A stretch of 64,000 bases of DNA from Saprospiraceae bacterium (GTDB taxonomy: Bacteria > Bacteroidota > Bacteroidia > Chitinophagales > Saprospiraceae). Location of the stretch: assembly GCA_016717655.1 (NCBI GenBank), contig JADKFC010000030.1:1-64000 (forward strand), read 5' to 3'. The notes below the pieces were generated by a model, which did no database searches, had not been told where the DNA came from, and saw only the letters and a program-made list of their open reading frames with translations. Both the position numbers and the translations under genes were made by a program. Positions 9,901 to 19,485 of the stretch are shown here, piece after piece. Every line of letters begins with the position of its first letter. Position 1 is the first letter of the stretch.

Positions 9901-12453
9901 CTTGTTGAGCATTGAACAAGGCAATCACATTATTTCCACTCAATTGGTAGAAGGTAAAGCCAAAGAAACTTTGGTAGATGTGGTCGTAACTCCTGCAATG
10001 GCTCCTAATGTTTTTTTACATGTTAGCCTGGTTCAACCATACGCCAATACCGCCAATGGTCTGCCTCTAAGGATGTATGGGGTATTGCCGGTTAAAATTA
10101 CCGACCCGTCGCGTACCTTACATCCGGTAGTAGAGGCCCCTTCAACACTCAAACCAGACGAGACATTTACCTTAAAAGTGAAGGAACAAAACAACAGGCC
10201 AATGGCCTACACGATAGCTGTTGTTGATGAAGGTCTACTAGACCTCACTCGATTTAAAACACCTAATCCAACGGACCATTTTTTTGCTAAACTAGCGTTG
10301 GGCATTGATACATGGGATATGTACGATAAAGTAATGAATCCTTATGGCCAGGAGTTTGAGAACCTGTTTACAGTTGGAGGAGATGCCGATAACCTCAATC
10401 TGAATTCGGTCAAGAAGGCCAATCGTTTTGTGCCAACCGTAAAATTCCTTGGCCCTTTTCAAAGCAAGGGTGGTATAACTACACACAACCTAAAAATAGA
10501 AAAATATGTAGGTTCTGTTCGCATCATGGTAATAGCCAGAAACAACGATGCATTTGGAATGGCAGAAGCAACACGTCAGGTAAAAAAAGATTTAATGGTT
10601 CAGACTACCCTACCCCGTATTCTGGCACCTGGTGATGAATTTGATTTGGGTGCAAATGTTTTCGCCATGGTAAAAAATTTGGGGAAAAATTAATGTCAGC
10701 CTTGAAGTAGACAAAGGTTTTTTTTACAACCGGAAATCCAACCAATTCTCTGACATTTGAAAAAGAAGGCGATCTGCTTACCCAATTTGGAATAAAAGCG
10801 GGAAATTCTTCAGGAATAGCAAAGATCGGAGCCAAGGTTTCCAGTGCGAGAATGTCTACCAAAGACATAACAGAAATTGAAATTAGAAATCCAAACCTTC
10901 CTGAAATAAGAGTACGCGAATTCAAAATAGAAGCAGGTCAAAAAGTCAATTTACCGTTAGATTTATTTGGCACAAAAGGCAGTCATACCGCACAGCTGGA
11001 AATCTCAAATATGCCTTCGCTTAATTTGAATTCACGATTACAATATTTAATTACTTATCCTTATGGTTGCATTGAACAGACTACTTCTGCTGCCTTTCCT
11101 CAATTGTATGTTGGTGATATTATTCATCTCTCACCCGGTCGGCAAAAGGAAGTAAATCAAAATATCACAAAGGCCATACAACGGATTACAGGATTTCAGA
11201 CATCCTCTGGAGGGTTTGCTTATTGGCCCGGAAACAATACATCGGAAGACTGGGCAAGTACCTATGCAGGGCATTTCTTAATTGAGGCCAAGGCACAGAA
11301 TTATTTTGTTCCTGAAAAGATATTGAGCAAGTGGTATGCTTATCAAAAAAGTCAGGCCAATAAATACAATACGAATATAGATGCTGACCATACTGCACAG
11401 GCCTACCGGCTATATACCCTGGCAAAATATGGTAAACCAGAATCGGGGGCAATGAACAAATTGCGACAAGCAAAAAATCTGACTGCTCCTGCTGGAAATA
11501 CCCTTGCAGCGGCTTTTGCGCTTGCAGGTAAAAAACAAGTAGCCACAGAATTGCTTGTAAAAGTGGCTAAACTCAACGTTTCCAATCCAAAAGAAGACTA
11601 TAATTACTATACTTACGGGTCCACCATGCGCGACATGGCTTTAAAAGCTGAAGCACAAATGCAAACAGGTCAAACAAGCCAGGCATTAAATACAATTAGA
11701 GCCATTGTTCAGGAACTCAATAGCAGTGGATGGTACAACACCCAGGCTATCAGTCATGCTTTGTTGGTAGTAGAGAAGTTTTACAAAGGGGCTGATAAAA
11801 AGGGTTTAATTGTCAATTTGGCTTATAATGGCAAAGCCTTGACTGCAATCAATACCAATAAAAGTATTGCTGTTTCCGAAATTGCCATCAATGAATCCTC
11901 CAACCAGCAAACCATCACCCTTAGCAATGGAACCAAAGGACCTATTTATGTAAAAACGATCATCAAAGGCACCCCTGGAATGAACCAAACTTTACCTGCA
12001 AGTGCTAAAAATGTTCAATTATTCGTTTCCTATGTTGACAACGGAGGAAGACCAATTGACGCTAACAACCTCGCACAAGGACAAAGTTTTATTGCCAGAA
12101 TCAAAGCTACTAACCCGGGAACTTTTGGAACCAGATTGGAAAATATGGCCCTGACGTTTCAATTACCTGCCGGATGGGAGGTTAGCAATGAGCGATTGAA
12201 TGGTGTAACCTCCAGAAATACAAATTTTGAATATCAGGATATCAGAGATGATAAGGTGATTACATTTTTTGATTTGTATAAAGGCAGCAGTACGAACATT
12301 GAAATACCATTGATAGCCACCTATTCAGGGATATTTTATCAGGCTCCTGTAACCATTGAAGCGATGTACAATAATGAGGTTTACGCAAGAATTCCCTCTG
12401 CCAGAGTTAAGGTTGTTAAATCAAAAGACACTAACGACAAAAAGCTTCAATAA
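6908..12453 (+). CDS. bacterial alpha-2-macroglobulin lipoprotein (thioester type), split by two frameshifts
   Basis: A surface or periplasmic protease trap. The signal peptide ends in the lipobox FLVSC, so the protein is lipid-anchored. It runs in frame to 10693 and resumes from about 10726 to 12453. One extra A in the A5 run at 10685-10689 and one extra T in the T8 run at 10718-10725 restore a continuous product of 1847 residues, the usual size for Bacteroidota members. The MG2-type domain (EGLDAFIYGERGVYRPGDT) lies near residue 615. The thioester motif YPYGCIEQT (Cys near 1387) is intact, so the protein should trap proteases covalently. The helical thioester domain and a macroglobulin tail follow. 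The pbpC gene starts 15 bases downstream; this pairing is well known in bacteria (E. coli YfhM/PBP1C). Confidence 0.92.
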
Positions 12454-12467
12454 TTCAAACTTTTGAA

Positions 12468-14801
12468 TTGAAACTGCTGTCTGCTTTTATTTTTGTTGGA
12501 ATATTGGTTTTGTGCTTTGTCAAGTACAATCCCGACCGCCTCTTCCAACAACCATTGAGCACAGCTGTGTATGACAGTGACCTCCAATTGTTGGGGGCGA
12601 GGATAGCAAAAGACGGTCAATGGCGTTTTGGTAGATCAAAGGATGTACCCGTAAAATTTATAGCGGCCTTATTAACCTATGAGGACCAAAGATTTTATCA
12701 ACATCCAGGCATAGACGCTCGGTCTTTGTTGGCATCTGTGTATAGTCAGTTGGGTAATAGCCCTGTAAAAAGGGGGGGCAGTACTATTTCAATGCAAGTT
12801 ATGCGTATGGGTTTGAACAACCAAAGGCGAAATTTATGGTCAAAGTTGGAGGAAATGGCCGGCGCTATTTTCCTTGAAGTAAGCCACAGCAAGGTCGAAA
12901 TATTACAGTATTATTTGACAAATGCACCGTTTGGCGGAAATGTGGTGGGCGTCGAAGCAGCTTGCTGGAGATATTTTAATAAGCCCGCAACAGATTTAAG
13001 CTGGGCTGAGGCCGCTATGCTGGCAGTTTTACCCAACCAACCCAGCATGATTCACATCAATAAAAACCGAAGTGGGTTATTGAATAAGAGAAATAATTTA
13101 CTCCTTCGCCTGCATACCAAGGGGGTACTTGACACTATTACTTATCAATTGAGTGTTGAGGAACCTCTTCCTGAAAAGCCGATACCCTTACCCACCTATG
13201 CCAATCACCTGGTAGACCACCTCACATTTTCAAAAAACAAATCGGGCATCCAGCTTACTTCTCTTTCCGGAGATGTCCAGAAGTTTTGCACGCAAATTGC
13301 TCAGAAATACAATGACATCTACAAGGAAGATCAAATTGATCATTTGGCTATTCTGGTTTTGGACAATGAAAAAGGTCAGGTGGTAGCCTATGTAGGAAAT
13401 GCAATGGCAAGCCCAATCGATATGATAATGGCTAAAAGAAGCTCAGGCAGTATTTTAAAACCGCTGCTGTACATGTCGATGCTCGATGAAGGGCAAATAA
13501 CCCCATGGTCCTTGGTACCGGATATACCCATTGCCATTAATGGATATACTCCCAGTAATTTTGACCGTGCTCACAGAGGTGCTGTGCCTGCAGATGAGGC
13601 ACTTCAAAGATCTTTAAACATCCCATTTGTACTCCTAGTTAGGAAATTTGGCATTGCCCGGTTTTTAGATCGTTTACATAAGTCCGGAATCACAACTTTG
13701 AACAAAAATGCTGAGCATTACGGGCTTTCTCTGATCTTAGGTGGTGGCGAAGTAAGTCTATGGGAAATGTGCAATACCTATAGTTCAATAACACGGATTT
13801 TAAGTGAATATCCCAATAACAACGGAAAGTACAGAATTAAAGCCTACCACCCTGCTTTGATGTATGATCAAAAATGGAATTTTCGTACCATGCCGGTACA
13901 ATCATCCGCTCCATTATTTTCTGCGTCGGCGGTTCATTCACTGGTTTCTTCTCTCCAGAACTTAGGCCGTCCGGATGAAGAAGGCAGATGGGAGGAATTT
14001 AGTTCTCACCGACCATTGGCATGGAAAACAGGCACCTCTTTTGGACACAGAGATGGCTGGGCCATAGGTTTTGATAAAAAATATACCATTGGTGTTTGGG
14101 TAGGAAACGCCAATGGAAAGGCGAGGAGTAACCTGACAGGGATTCACAGAGCCGCACCGGTAATGTTTGAGGTTTTTAATCATCTTCCAGAACCAGCCTG
14201 GTTTGAAACACCCTGGGATGATTTGCGACCTGCTGAAATTTGCCAGTCCTCAGGTTTTTTAGCCAGTAAAGACTGTATTAGCTCTGAAGCCCGGTATTTG
14301 GGCAGTAAAGCCATGGATGCTGGCATCTGTCCTTTTCACCAAAAACTAACCATATCCCAAACAAGTAAGAAAAGAGTGTTGAAAGAATGCCAGACAGACG
14401 AAGAAATCCAGGAATCTATTTATTTTGTCTTGCCTCCTGAACAGGAATTATATTATGCAAAATCTCACAGCGACTTCAAAACTATTCCTGTTATGGATGA
14501 GCGTTGCCTGGAAGGGGGTTATTCGCCAAATAATGCTACCTTTTCATTGATTTATCCTTCAGAAAACACAAAGATATTCACACCAAAAGATCTGGGTGGC
14601 ACTTTGCAATCTGTTGTTTTTAAAGCAAGCCATTATGATCGAAAAGCCAAAATATTCTGGTACCTCGATGGTCATTTTTTAGGCCACACCATTGAATTCC
14701 ACACTTTTGCAGTTAAAACCGTTGCCGGCAAGCACAGATTGACCTTAACCGATGAAACCGGCAAAGAAATTACAAGGAAATTTGAGCTCATAACCCAATA
14801 A
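12468..14801 (+). CDS. pbpC: penicillin-binding protein 1C (transglycosylase/transpeptidase)
   Basis: A bifunctional peptidoglycan synthase of 777 residues anchored by one N-terminal membrane helix (FIFVGILVLCFV). The GT51 glycosyltransferase domain has EDQRFYQHPGID with its catalytic Glu at 72, and GGSTISMQV. The transpeptidase domain shows the three penicillin-binding motifs: SILK with Ser328, SLN near 382, and KTG at 520. A C-terminal BiPBP_C sandwich domain ends the protein, as expected for PBP1C. The start is a TTG 15 bases after the alpha-2-macroglobulin stop. The pairing suggests that the macroglobulin guards the periplasm when the wall is breached and PBP1C repairs it; this is a published idea for the family, not shown here. 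Confidence 0.94.
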   Translation: MKLLSAFIFVGILVLCFVKYNPDRLFQQPLSTAVYDSDLQLLGARIAKDGQWRFGRSKDVPVKFIAALLTYEDQRFYQHPGIDARSLLASVYSQLGNSPVKRGGSTISMQVMRMGLNNQRRNLWSKLEEMAGAIFLEVSHSKVEILQYYLTNAPFGGNVVGVEAACWRYFNKPATDLSWAEAAMLAVLPNQPSMIHINKNRSGLLNKRNNLLLRLHTKGVLDTITYQLSVEEPLPEKPIPLPTYANHLVDHLTFSKNKSGIQLTSLSGDVQKFCTQIAQKYNDIYKEDQIDHLAILVLDNEKGQVVAYVGNAMASPIDMIMAKRSSGSILKPLLYMSMLDEGQITPWSLVPDIPIAINGYTPSNFDRAHRGAVPADEALQRSLNIPFVLLVRKFGIARFLDRLHKSGITTLNKNAEHYGLSLILGGGEVSLWEMCNTYSSITRILSEYPNNNGKYRIKAYHPALMYDQKWNFRTMPVQSSAPLFSASAVHSLVSSLQNLGRPDEEGRWEEFSSHRPLAWKTGTSFGHRDGWAIGFDKKYTIGVWVGNANGKARSNLTGIHRAAPVMFEVFNHLPEPAWFETPWDDLRPAEICQSSGFLASKDCISSEARYLGSKAMDAGICPFHQKLTISQTSKKRVLKECQTDEEIQESIYFVLPPEQELYYAKSHSDFKTIPVMDERCLEGGYSPNNATFSLIYPSENTKIFTPKDLGGTLQSVVFKASHYDRKAKIFWYLDGHFLGHTIEFHTFAVKTVAGKHRLTLTDETGKEITRKFELITQ

Positions 14802-14858
14802 TTTGTCGGCTATAATGGGGTTCTGAATACGAATAAGGCCCGTTGATCGTTAATTTCT

Positions 14859-14866
14859 TACCTTTG
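14859..14866 (+). promoter_or_regulatory. -7 promoter element ahead of the TPR lipoprotein
   Basis: TACCTTTG fits the Bacteroidota -7 consensus and is 25 bases before the ATG at 14892. No -33 TTTG is seen at the standard 19-20 base distance. Confidence 0.4.
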
Positions 14867-14891
14867 CATTAAATCAACACAGCTGGATTTC

Positions 14892-15971
14892 ATGACCCAT
14901 AATCATCACAAACCTGTTTTAAAAAGCCATTCAAGCTTACCAACTTTCCTTGATTGGAAGCCTTTTAAATTGGCCTCACTTTTTATGTTGATAAGTTTTG
15001 CTTTCTTCTTTTCATGCCGGGAAGAAAAAAAAGAAGAACCAAAGGGGAATTTTGCTGTAATTGGTGATGAGATAGTCGACGCCCTCACCATCGCTTTGGA
15101 CAAGGATCCTCTCAATGACAAAATCAGGTACAAAAGGGCTGAGAGGTTGTACACATTAAAAAAATATGATGAGTGCATTGAGGACCTCCGGGTAGCCATT
15201 ACAACTGACTCATTACAGGCACCGTACTATCATTTGTTGGCTGATGCTTTTTTAGACAACAATTTATCATCAAGAGCATTGCAGGCAATGCAAAAAGCCG
15301 GTGCTTTGTTTCCCAACCGGATACCTACCTTGCTCAAACTTTCTGAAACACAGCTTATCCTGGCCCAATATGATGCTGCCATTCTTACATTAAATGAGAT
15401 CGTAAGATTGGATGCTCAAAATGCAGAGGCATACTTTATGTTGGGAACCACCTTAAATGAAATGGGTGAAAAGAAAAGAGCCATCAATGCCTTCCAGACT
15501 GCTACTGAACTAGATGCAAAACTAATCGATGCATGGGTCAGTCTTGGCAATTTGTATGATGAGCTGGGCGATAAGACAGCACTTACAATTTTCAAAAACG
15601 CCGTTAAAATTGCCCCTCAAAATCCAACTGCCATCCATGCCCTGGCTTTTTATCTGCAAAATCATGGCCAGGAACAAGAGGCTATGAACCTATACAGAAA
15701 AGTGACCACCCTGGACCCAACTTACACGGCAGCTTACCTCAATTGTGGCATTTTGCTGATGGAAAAAGACTCCGTAGACAAAGCTTTTGAAATGTTTAAC
15801 ATCATGGTTGGAACGGATCCAAAAGATTGGGCTGGTTACCACTATAGAGGATTGATTTATGCTAAAAAAGGAAAGAACGCTGAAGCACTGGCTGATTTTA
15901 GATCAAGTACCAACTTAAATCCGGAAAATGAAGAAGGTCTTACTATGATTAAAAAATTGGAAAAAAAATAA
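14892..15971 (+). CDS. tetratricopeptide-repeat lipoprotein
   Basis: A 359-residue protein made almost entirely of TPR repeats. The lipobox FFFSC lies near residue 42, so the mature protein is lipid-anchored in the envelope. The start at 14892 gives a long polar stretch before the hydrophobic segment. An internal ATG at 14985 (MLISFAFFFSC) would give a more ordinary signal peptide and may be the true start. About seven or eight repeats follow from residue 65, seen as recurring A-x-x-LG/N-x-x and P motifs such as AEAYFMLGTTLNEMGEKK. The C-terminal repeat block is NLNPENEEGL. TPR lipoproteins scaffold protein contacts; no partner can be named. Confidence 0.8.
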   Translation: MTHNHHKPVLKSHSSLPTFLDWKPFKLASLFMLISFAFFFSCREEKKEEPKGNFAVIGDEIVDALTIALDKDPLNDKIRYKRAERLYTLKKYDECIEDLRVAITTDSLQAPYYHLLADAFLDNNLSSRALQAMQKAGALFPNRIPTLLKLSETQLILAQYDAAILTLNEIVRLDAQNAEAYFMLGTTLNEMGEKKRAINAFQTATELDAKLIDAWVSLGNLYDELGDKTALTIFKNAVKIAPQNPTAIHALAFYLQNHGQEQEAMNLYRKVTTLDPTYTAAYLNCGILLMEKDSVDKAFEMFNIMVGTDPKDWAGYHYRGLIYAKKGKNAEALADFRSSTNLNPENEEGLTMIKKLEKK

Positions 15972-16031
15972 TAAGATAAATCAGCCAACGACGTAGCCCA
16001 ATTCATCGTTAAACAATTAATAATCCACCTT

Positions 16032-16655
16032 ATGAGAAAAATTTTCTTTTTGTTGTTTACAGTGGTAGTATTTGAGGCATTTGGTCAATCGACGCATCGG
16101 TATAAAAATGACCTTGGCTTCAATGTTACATCCCTCCTCAGTGAGGTTATTGGTATTGGCAATCAGGGTGACAATCCTGTCTTTAATATTACCTATCGTA
16201 GGAAAGGAAATAAGTCTGCTCTGAGATTAAGTGCCCACGTTGGATATAATAAAGACAATTCAATCAATGAGATAGACTTTTCTGAATTGTCCTTAAACGA
16301 ATCAGATTATCGATTTAGGATCGGATATGAAAAAATAGTAGACTTATCTAACAAATTCAAAATGTTGTATGGAATAGATGGCCTTGTGCTTTATTCAAGT
16401 TCTATTTCCTCATCTTCTACAGGCCTAAAAAATGATGTTACTGAATTTAAATTTGGAGGAGGACCGGCTTTGAGATTAGAATTTAAAATCTCTGAACGGA
16501 TTAGTCTCATGACAGAGTCAACACTCTATTTTTTAACAGGTTGGAGTGAAGATGTATTAAAATTGGGAGGTCAGCAACTTGCAAATGAAAGAAATACAAC
16601 TTTTAACCTGAGTACACAAATTCCATCCGTTTTATTTCTAAATGTGCATTTCTGA
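16032..16655 (+). CDS. secreted outer-membrane-barrel-like protein, first of a pair
   Basis: A 207-residue protein with a signal peptide (MRKIFFLLFTVVVFEAFGQS). The rest is alternating polar and hydrophobic strands with aromatic ends and a final VLFLNVHF, which looks like a small outer-membrane beta barrel. I do not recognise a named family. Its stop overlaps the next start by one base (TGATG), and the second protein begins after its signal peptide with a similar segment (GLNVSPLL compared with GFNVTSLL). The two are probably diverged duplicates made from one transcript. Confidence 0.65.
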   Translation: MRKIFFLLFTVVVFEAFGQSTHRYKNDLGFNVTSLLSEVIGIGNQGDNPVFNITYRRKGNKSALRLSAHVGYNKDNSINEIDFSELSLNESDYRFRIGYEKIVDLSNKFKMLYGIDGLVLYSSSISSSSTGLKNDVTEFKFGGGPALRLEFKISERISLMTESTLYFLTGWSEDVLKLGGQQLANERNTTFNLSTQIPSVLFLNVHF

Positions 16656-17209
16656 TGAAGATTCGAATCCTTGCAGTAATTTGGATGGTGGGGTGTGCTT
16701 CAATACACGCCCAGGCAATAGTAGATACAACTGAGCAATATCAAAACTTTTGGAAATATGGAAAAGAGGTTGGATTAAATGTTAGCCCACTGCTTCGAAA
16801 ATTTATACCTTTTAATTTAAGCCCAACCAACCCTGTGGAAAATCTCCTGGCACTTAAAACCAAATGGTACGGTGAAAAAAGAGCAGTGATCATCAATTTT
16901 GGGATAGATGTAGGTGACAATAATATTACCAACAATTTGTTTCTGAGTCTTGGCTATGAAAGAAGGAGAAATATATCAGAACACTGGAAATACACTACAG
17001 GTTGGGAAGTAAGTTTAATTACCTTGAATCCGTCACTAAACAATGACGACCCGAGTATTGGGATATCTAAACCTTATGGCATAGAATACCACTTTCAGGA
17101 TAATTTCTACATCGCCACAGAAGGAAGGTTTTTTGTAGGTTTACTAGATGGCATTCAGTTTAAATTGCTAGTACCCAGTTCTATCTATTTCGGCATGCTT
17201 CTGGAATAA
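16655..17209 (+). CDS. secreted outer-membrane-barrel-like protein, second of a pair
   Basis: A 184-residue protein with a signal peptide (MKIRILAVIWMVGCASIHAQ) and strand-rich sequence ending in SSIYFGMLLE. It begins inside the stop of the previous gene and shares its overall plan: a GLNVSPLLRKF segment, a NPVENLLALKTKWYG turn, then a GYERRRNISEHWKYTTGWE strand pair. The function is unknown. After it come about 190 bases without a gene, before the peroxidase. They are AT-rich and hold a possible TAATTTTA element near 17344. Confidence 0.6.
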   Translation: MKIRILAVIWMVGCASIHAQAIVDTTEQYQNFWKYGKEVGLNVSPLLRKFIPFNLSPTNPVENLLALKTKWYGEKRAVIINFGIDVGDNNITNNLFLSLGYERRRNISEHWKYTTGWEVSLITLNPSLNNDDPSIGISKPYGIEYHFQDNFYIATEGRFFVGLLDGIQFKLLVPSSIYFGMLLE

Positions 17210-17397
17210 ATATCCAAATAATAAAATATTACAAAAAATACCTTTGAAGCCTCAAAACTTCCAATTTTATGAGATTGGAAGGCGATAATTTGGAAAATTA
17301 CAAGCTGCAAACGTTAAAATTCTATATAGCTTAAAAATTTAACTAATTTTACCAACGATTTTAGGACTTGACTCGTTTAAACAATAAAATTTTACCT

Positions 17398-18631
17398 ATG
17401 ACAAAGACTTTCATACTGATTCTATTTGCTTTTATTGCCTTTGGCATTACATCCTGCACGGATGATGTTACTGAAATTACTGATCAGGGGGTACCTGTTT
17501 TGGATGAATCATTTGAATATCAAAACCCGCGCCTGCCTTTAGGACCTTGCAGCTGCATCCAATGTTTTTAATTTCGAACCAGCACTTGGTGGTCCTATCT
17601 TAATTGATAATGGTACCGTTGGTGGTGTTTTTGTTGATGGTAATACCATACTTCCAGGTTCATTTTCGGATATTAATCGCTTTGTAAAGATAACAAATGA
17701 AGGAGCACGCTTGGGAAGGGTACTTTTTTATGATAAAAAATTATCTCTCAACAATACCATTGCCTGTGCTTCCTGTCACCACCAGGACAAAGCTTTTGCA
17801 GATGGTCTTGCTGTAAGTCCCGGCTTTGAAGGACGTCAAACTTCTAGAAATAGTATGGCCATCCTTAACCCAATCACTCAAAACAACCTTTTTTGGGATT
17901 CAAGGTCACAAAGCATACATGATCTTTCTTTAAGACCGGTTCAGAATCACATTGAAATGGGCATGGAGGATGTTGACTTCTTGTCCAAAAAGCTAAGTGA
18001 AACCAGCTATTATACCCAGCTATTTAAAGAAGCTTTTGGCGACACTCAAATTACGCCAGATCGTATTTCTGATGCCTTGTCACAATTTATTGCATCCATC
18101 ACCACTTCCCAATCCAAATTTGATAAATTGTCCAGGGGTGAAGGGGTGGCATTTACAGAATTAGAAAAGGTGGGAATGAACTTGTTTTTTAGTGCCAAAG
18201 CCAAATGTTCATCTTGTCACGCAGGGGGCAACTTTAGTGCACCTGATGGTATTTTCGATCCTTATGGAGGTGGAGGTGGTAATGGTGGAGAAGACCTGCG
18301 AGGCACTGCCAATATCGGCTTGGACTTAATTCCAGTAGATGCAGGACTAGGCGAGGGTAAATTTAAAATTCCAAGTTTAAGGAATATCACATTAACCGGA
18401 CCTTACATGCACGATGGCAGATTCAAAACCCTTGAAGAAGTGTTGGATCACTATACAAATGGCATCAAAGCAACCGCTTCATTGGATCCGAAATTCAAAG
18501 ATGAGGCAGGAAGGGTAAAACCACTGGCTTTAAGCCCTCTTGAAAAGAAGGCAATTGTTGCCTTTTTGGGAACTTTACAAGACGATTCATTTACAAAAGA
18601 TCCTAAATTCAGTACCCCGTTCAGAAAATAA
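17398..18631 (+). CDS. di-haem cytochrome c peroxidase/MauG family lipoprotein, one frameshift
   Basis: An envelope lipoprotein that should reduce hydrogen peroxide with electrons from c-type haems, or act as a MauG-like oxidase. The ATG at 17398 gives a signal peptide with lipobox GITSC; an upstream in-frame start at 17368 is less likely. An extra T in the CCTTGC at 17545-17550 breaks the frame at 17571, and the correct frame continues through to 18631. Both haem-binding motifs are present, CASCH and CSSCH. Between them are the conserved RNSMAILN and FFDSR-like (LFWDSR) blocks, and KIPSLRNITLTGPYMHDG near the end holds the distal ligand region. A glycine-rich stretch (DPYGGGGGNGGED) follows the second haem site. 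Confidence 0.88.
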
Positions 18632-18710
18632 CTGGAAGAAATATTCTGTAAAGAGAAGTTAATATAGGCTTAAGCCAGGATAAAGTCTCGTAAAGCTTGC
18701 CCAAAAACAT

Positions 18711-18718
18711 TATTTTTG
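18711..18718 (+). promoter_or_regulatory. -7 promoter element ahead of the 18731 lipoprotein
   Basis: TATTTTTG matches TAnnTTTG, 12 bases before the ATG at 18731. It overlaps the alternative TTG start at 18716, which supports the later ATG. No -33 box at normal spacing is seen. Confidence 0.4.
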
Positions 18719-18730
18719 TGCAAAAATTAC

Positions 18731-19483
18731 ATGCAGACAAGTGTTAAACTGTATCTTGGCTTAAGCCTTTTCTTTTTTATTTCCTGTAAAAAAAATATTC
18801 CAGCCTCACAGCCTGAAAAAGAGGCCATTTATAGCCAATATGATGCCTTTGATTTTCAAGCCGAAGGAATGAAAACCTTTAATAATGAGCCTGAAAAATC
18901 AAAAACAGCCTTTCTTAAGGCTGCAAAAGCTTATCTTCAAAATAAAATGCCAAAAGACGCGGGTATTTGCCTTGGCAATGTAGCCCACCTCTATGAAGAA
19001 CAGTTTCATAAACTAGATTCCGCCCTGCTTTTGTCTCAGCAATCTCTTGATTATGCTCTTGCTGCCAATGATACACTGAATACTAGCCATGGGTATCGCT
19101 ATACCGGATATCTAACAGGAATTTTGGGAAAAGTGGATGAAGGAATCGCTCTGATAAAAAAATCTTACCCTTATTATGAGATGATGAGAAACAAAGATGG
19201 CATTTATGTATCTATGTATGATATTGCACGGGTTTACGGTGAAAATGGCAGGTATACAGAGGCAACTGCAGTTCTTAATGAATCAACCAATCATTTTAAA
19301 ACAAAAACCAATCTGCAACGCATCTTTAATAACAATGTCTACGCATTGAAAATGTATCACGCCTCCTCCAACAAATCAGAGTTTGAGAGAGTTCGTCTAG
19401 AAAATGAAAGTCTGATACAAACGGGTAAAATCAATCCTACCCTTCAGCAGAAATACATTGATATGCTCAATAAATCCAAATAA
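18731..19483 (+). CDS. TPR-like lipoprotein
   Basis: A 250-residue lipoprotein with signal peptide and lipobox FFFISC. The start at 18731 is chosen because an upstream TTG overlaps a promoter element. The body is helical with TPR-like pairs such as DAGICLGNVAHLYEEQFHK and AATLNES-type repeats, covering three or four repeats from about residue 50. I cannot assign a function. The lactonase gene follows after two bases, so the two are probably co-transcribed. Confidence 0.72.
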   Translation: MQTSVKLYLGLSLFFFISCKKNIPASQPEKEAIYSQYDAFDFQAEGMKTFNNEPEKSKTAFLKAAKAYLQNKMPKDAGICLGNVAHLYEEQFHKLDSALLLSQQSLDYALAANDTLNTSHGYRYTGYLTGILGKVDEGIALIKKSYPYYEMMRNKDGIYVSMYDIARVYGENGRYTEATAVLNESTNHFKTKTNLQRIFNNNVYALKMYHASSNKSEFERVRLENESLIQTGKINPTLQQKYIDMLNKSK

Positions 19484-19485
19484 AG

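Noticed and set aside
6908..12453. Interpretation of the alpha-2-macroglobulin as two separate genes
   Set aside because: The two halves join in frame after removing one base from each of two homopolymers, and the thioester domain is only in the second half.
18260..18290. GGTGGAGGTGGTAATGG repeat in the peroxidase gene
   Set aside because: It codes a glycine-rich loop and is not a mobile or regulatory repeat.
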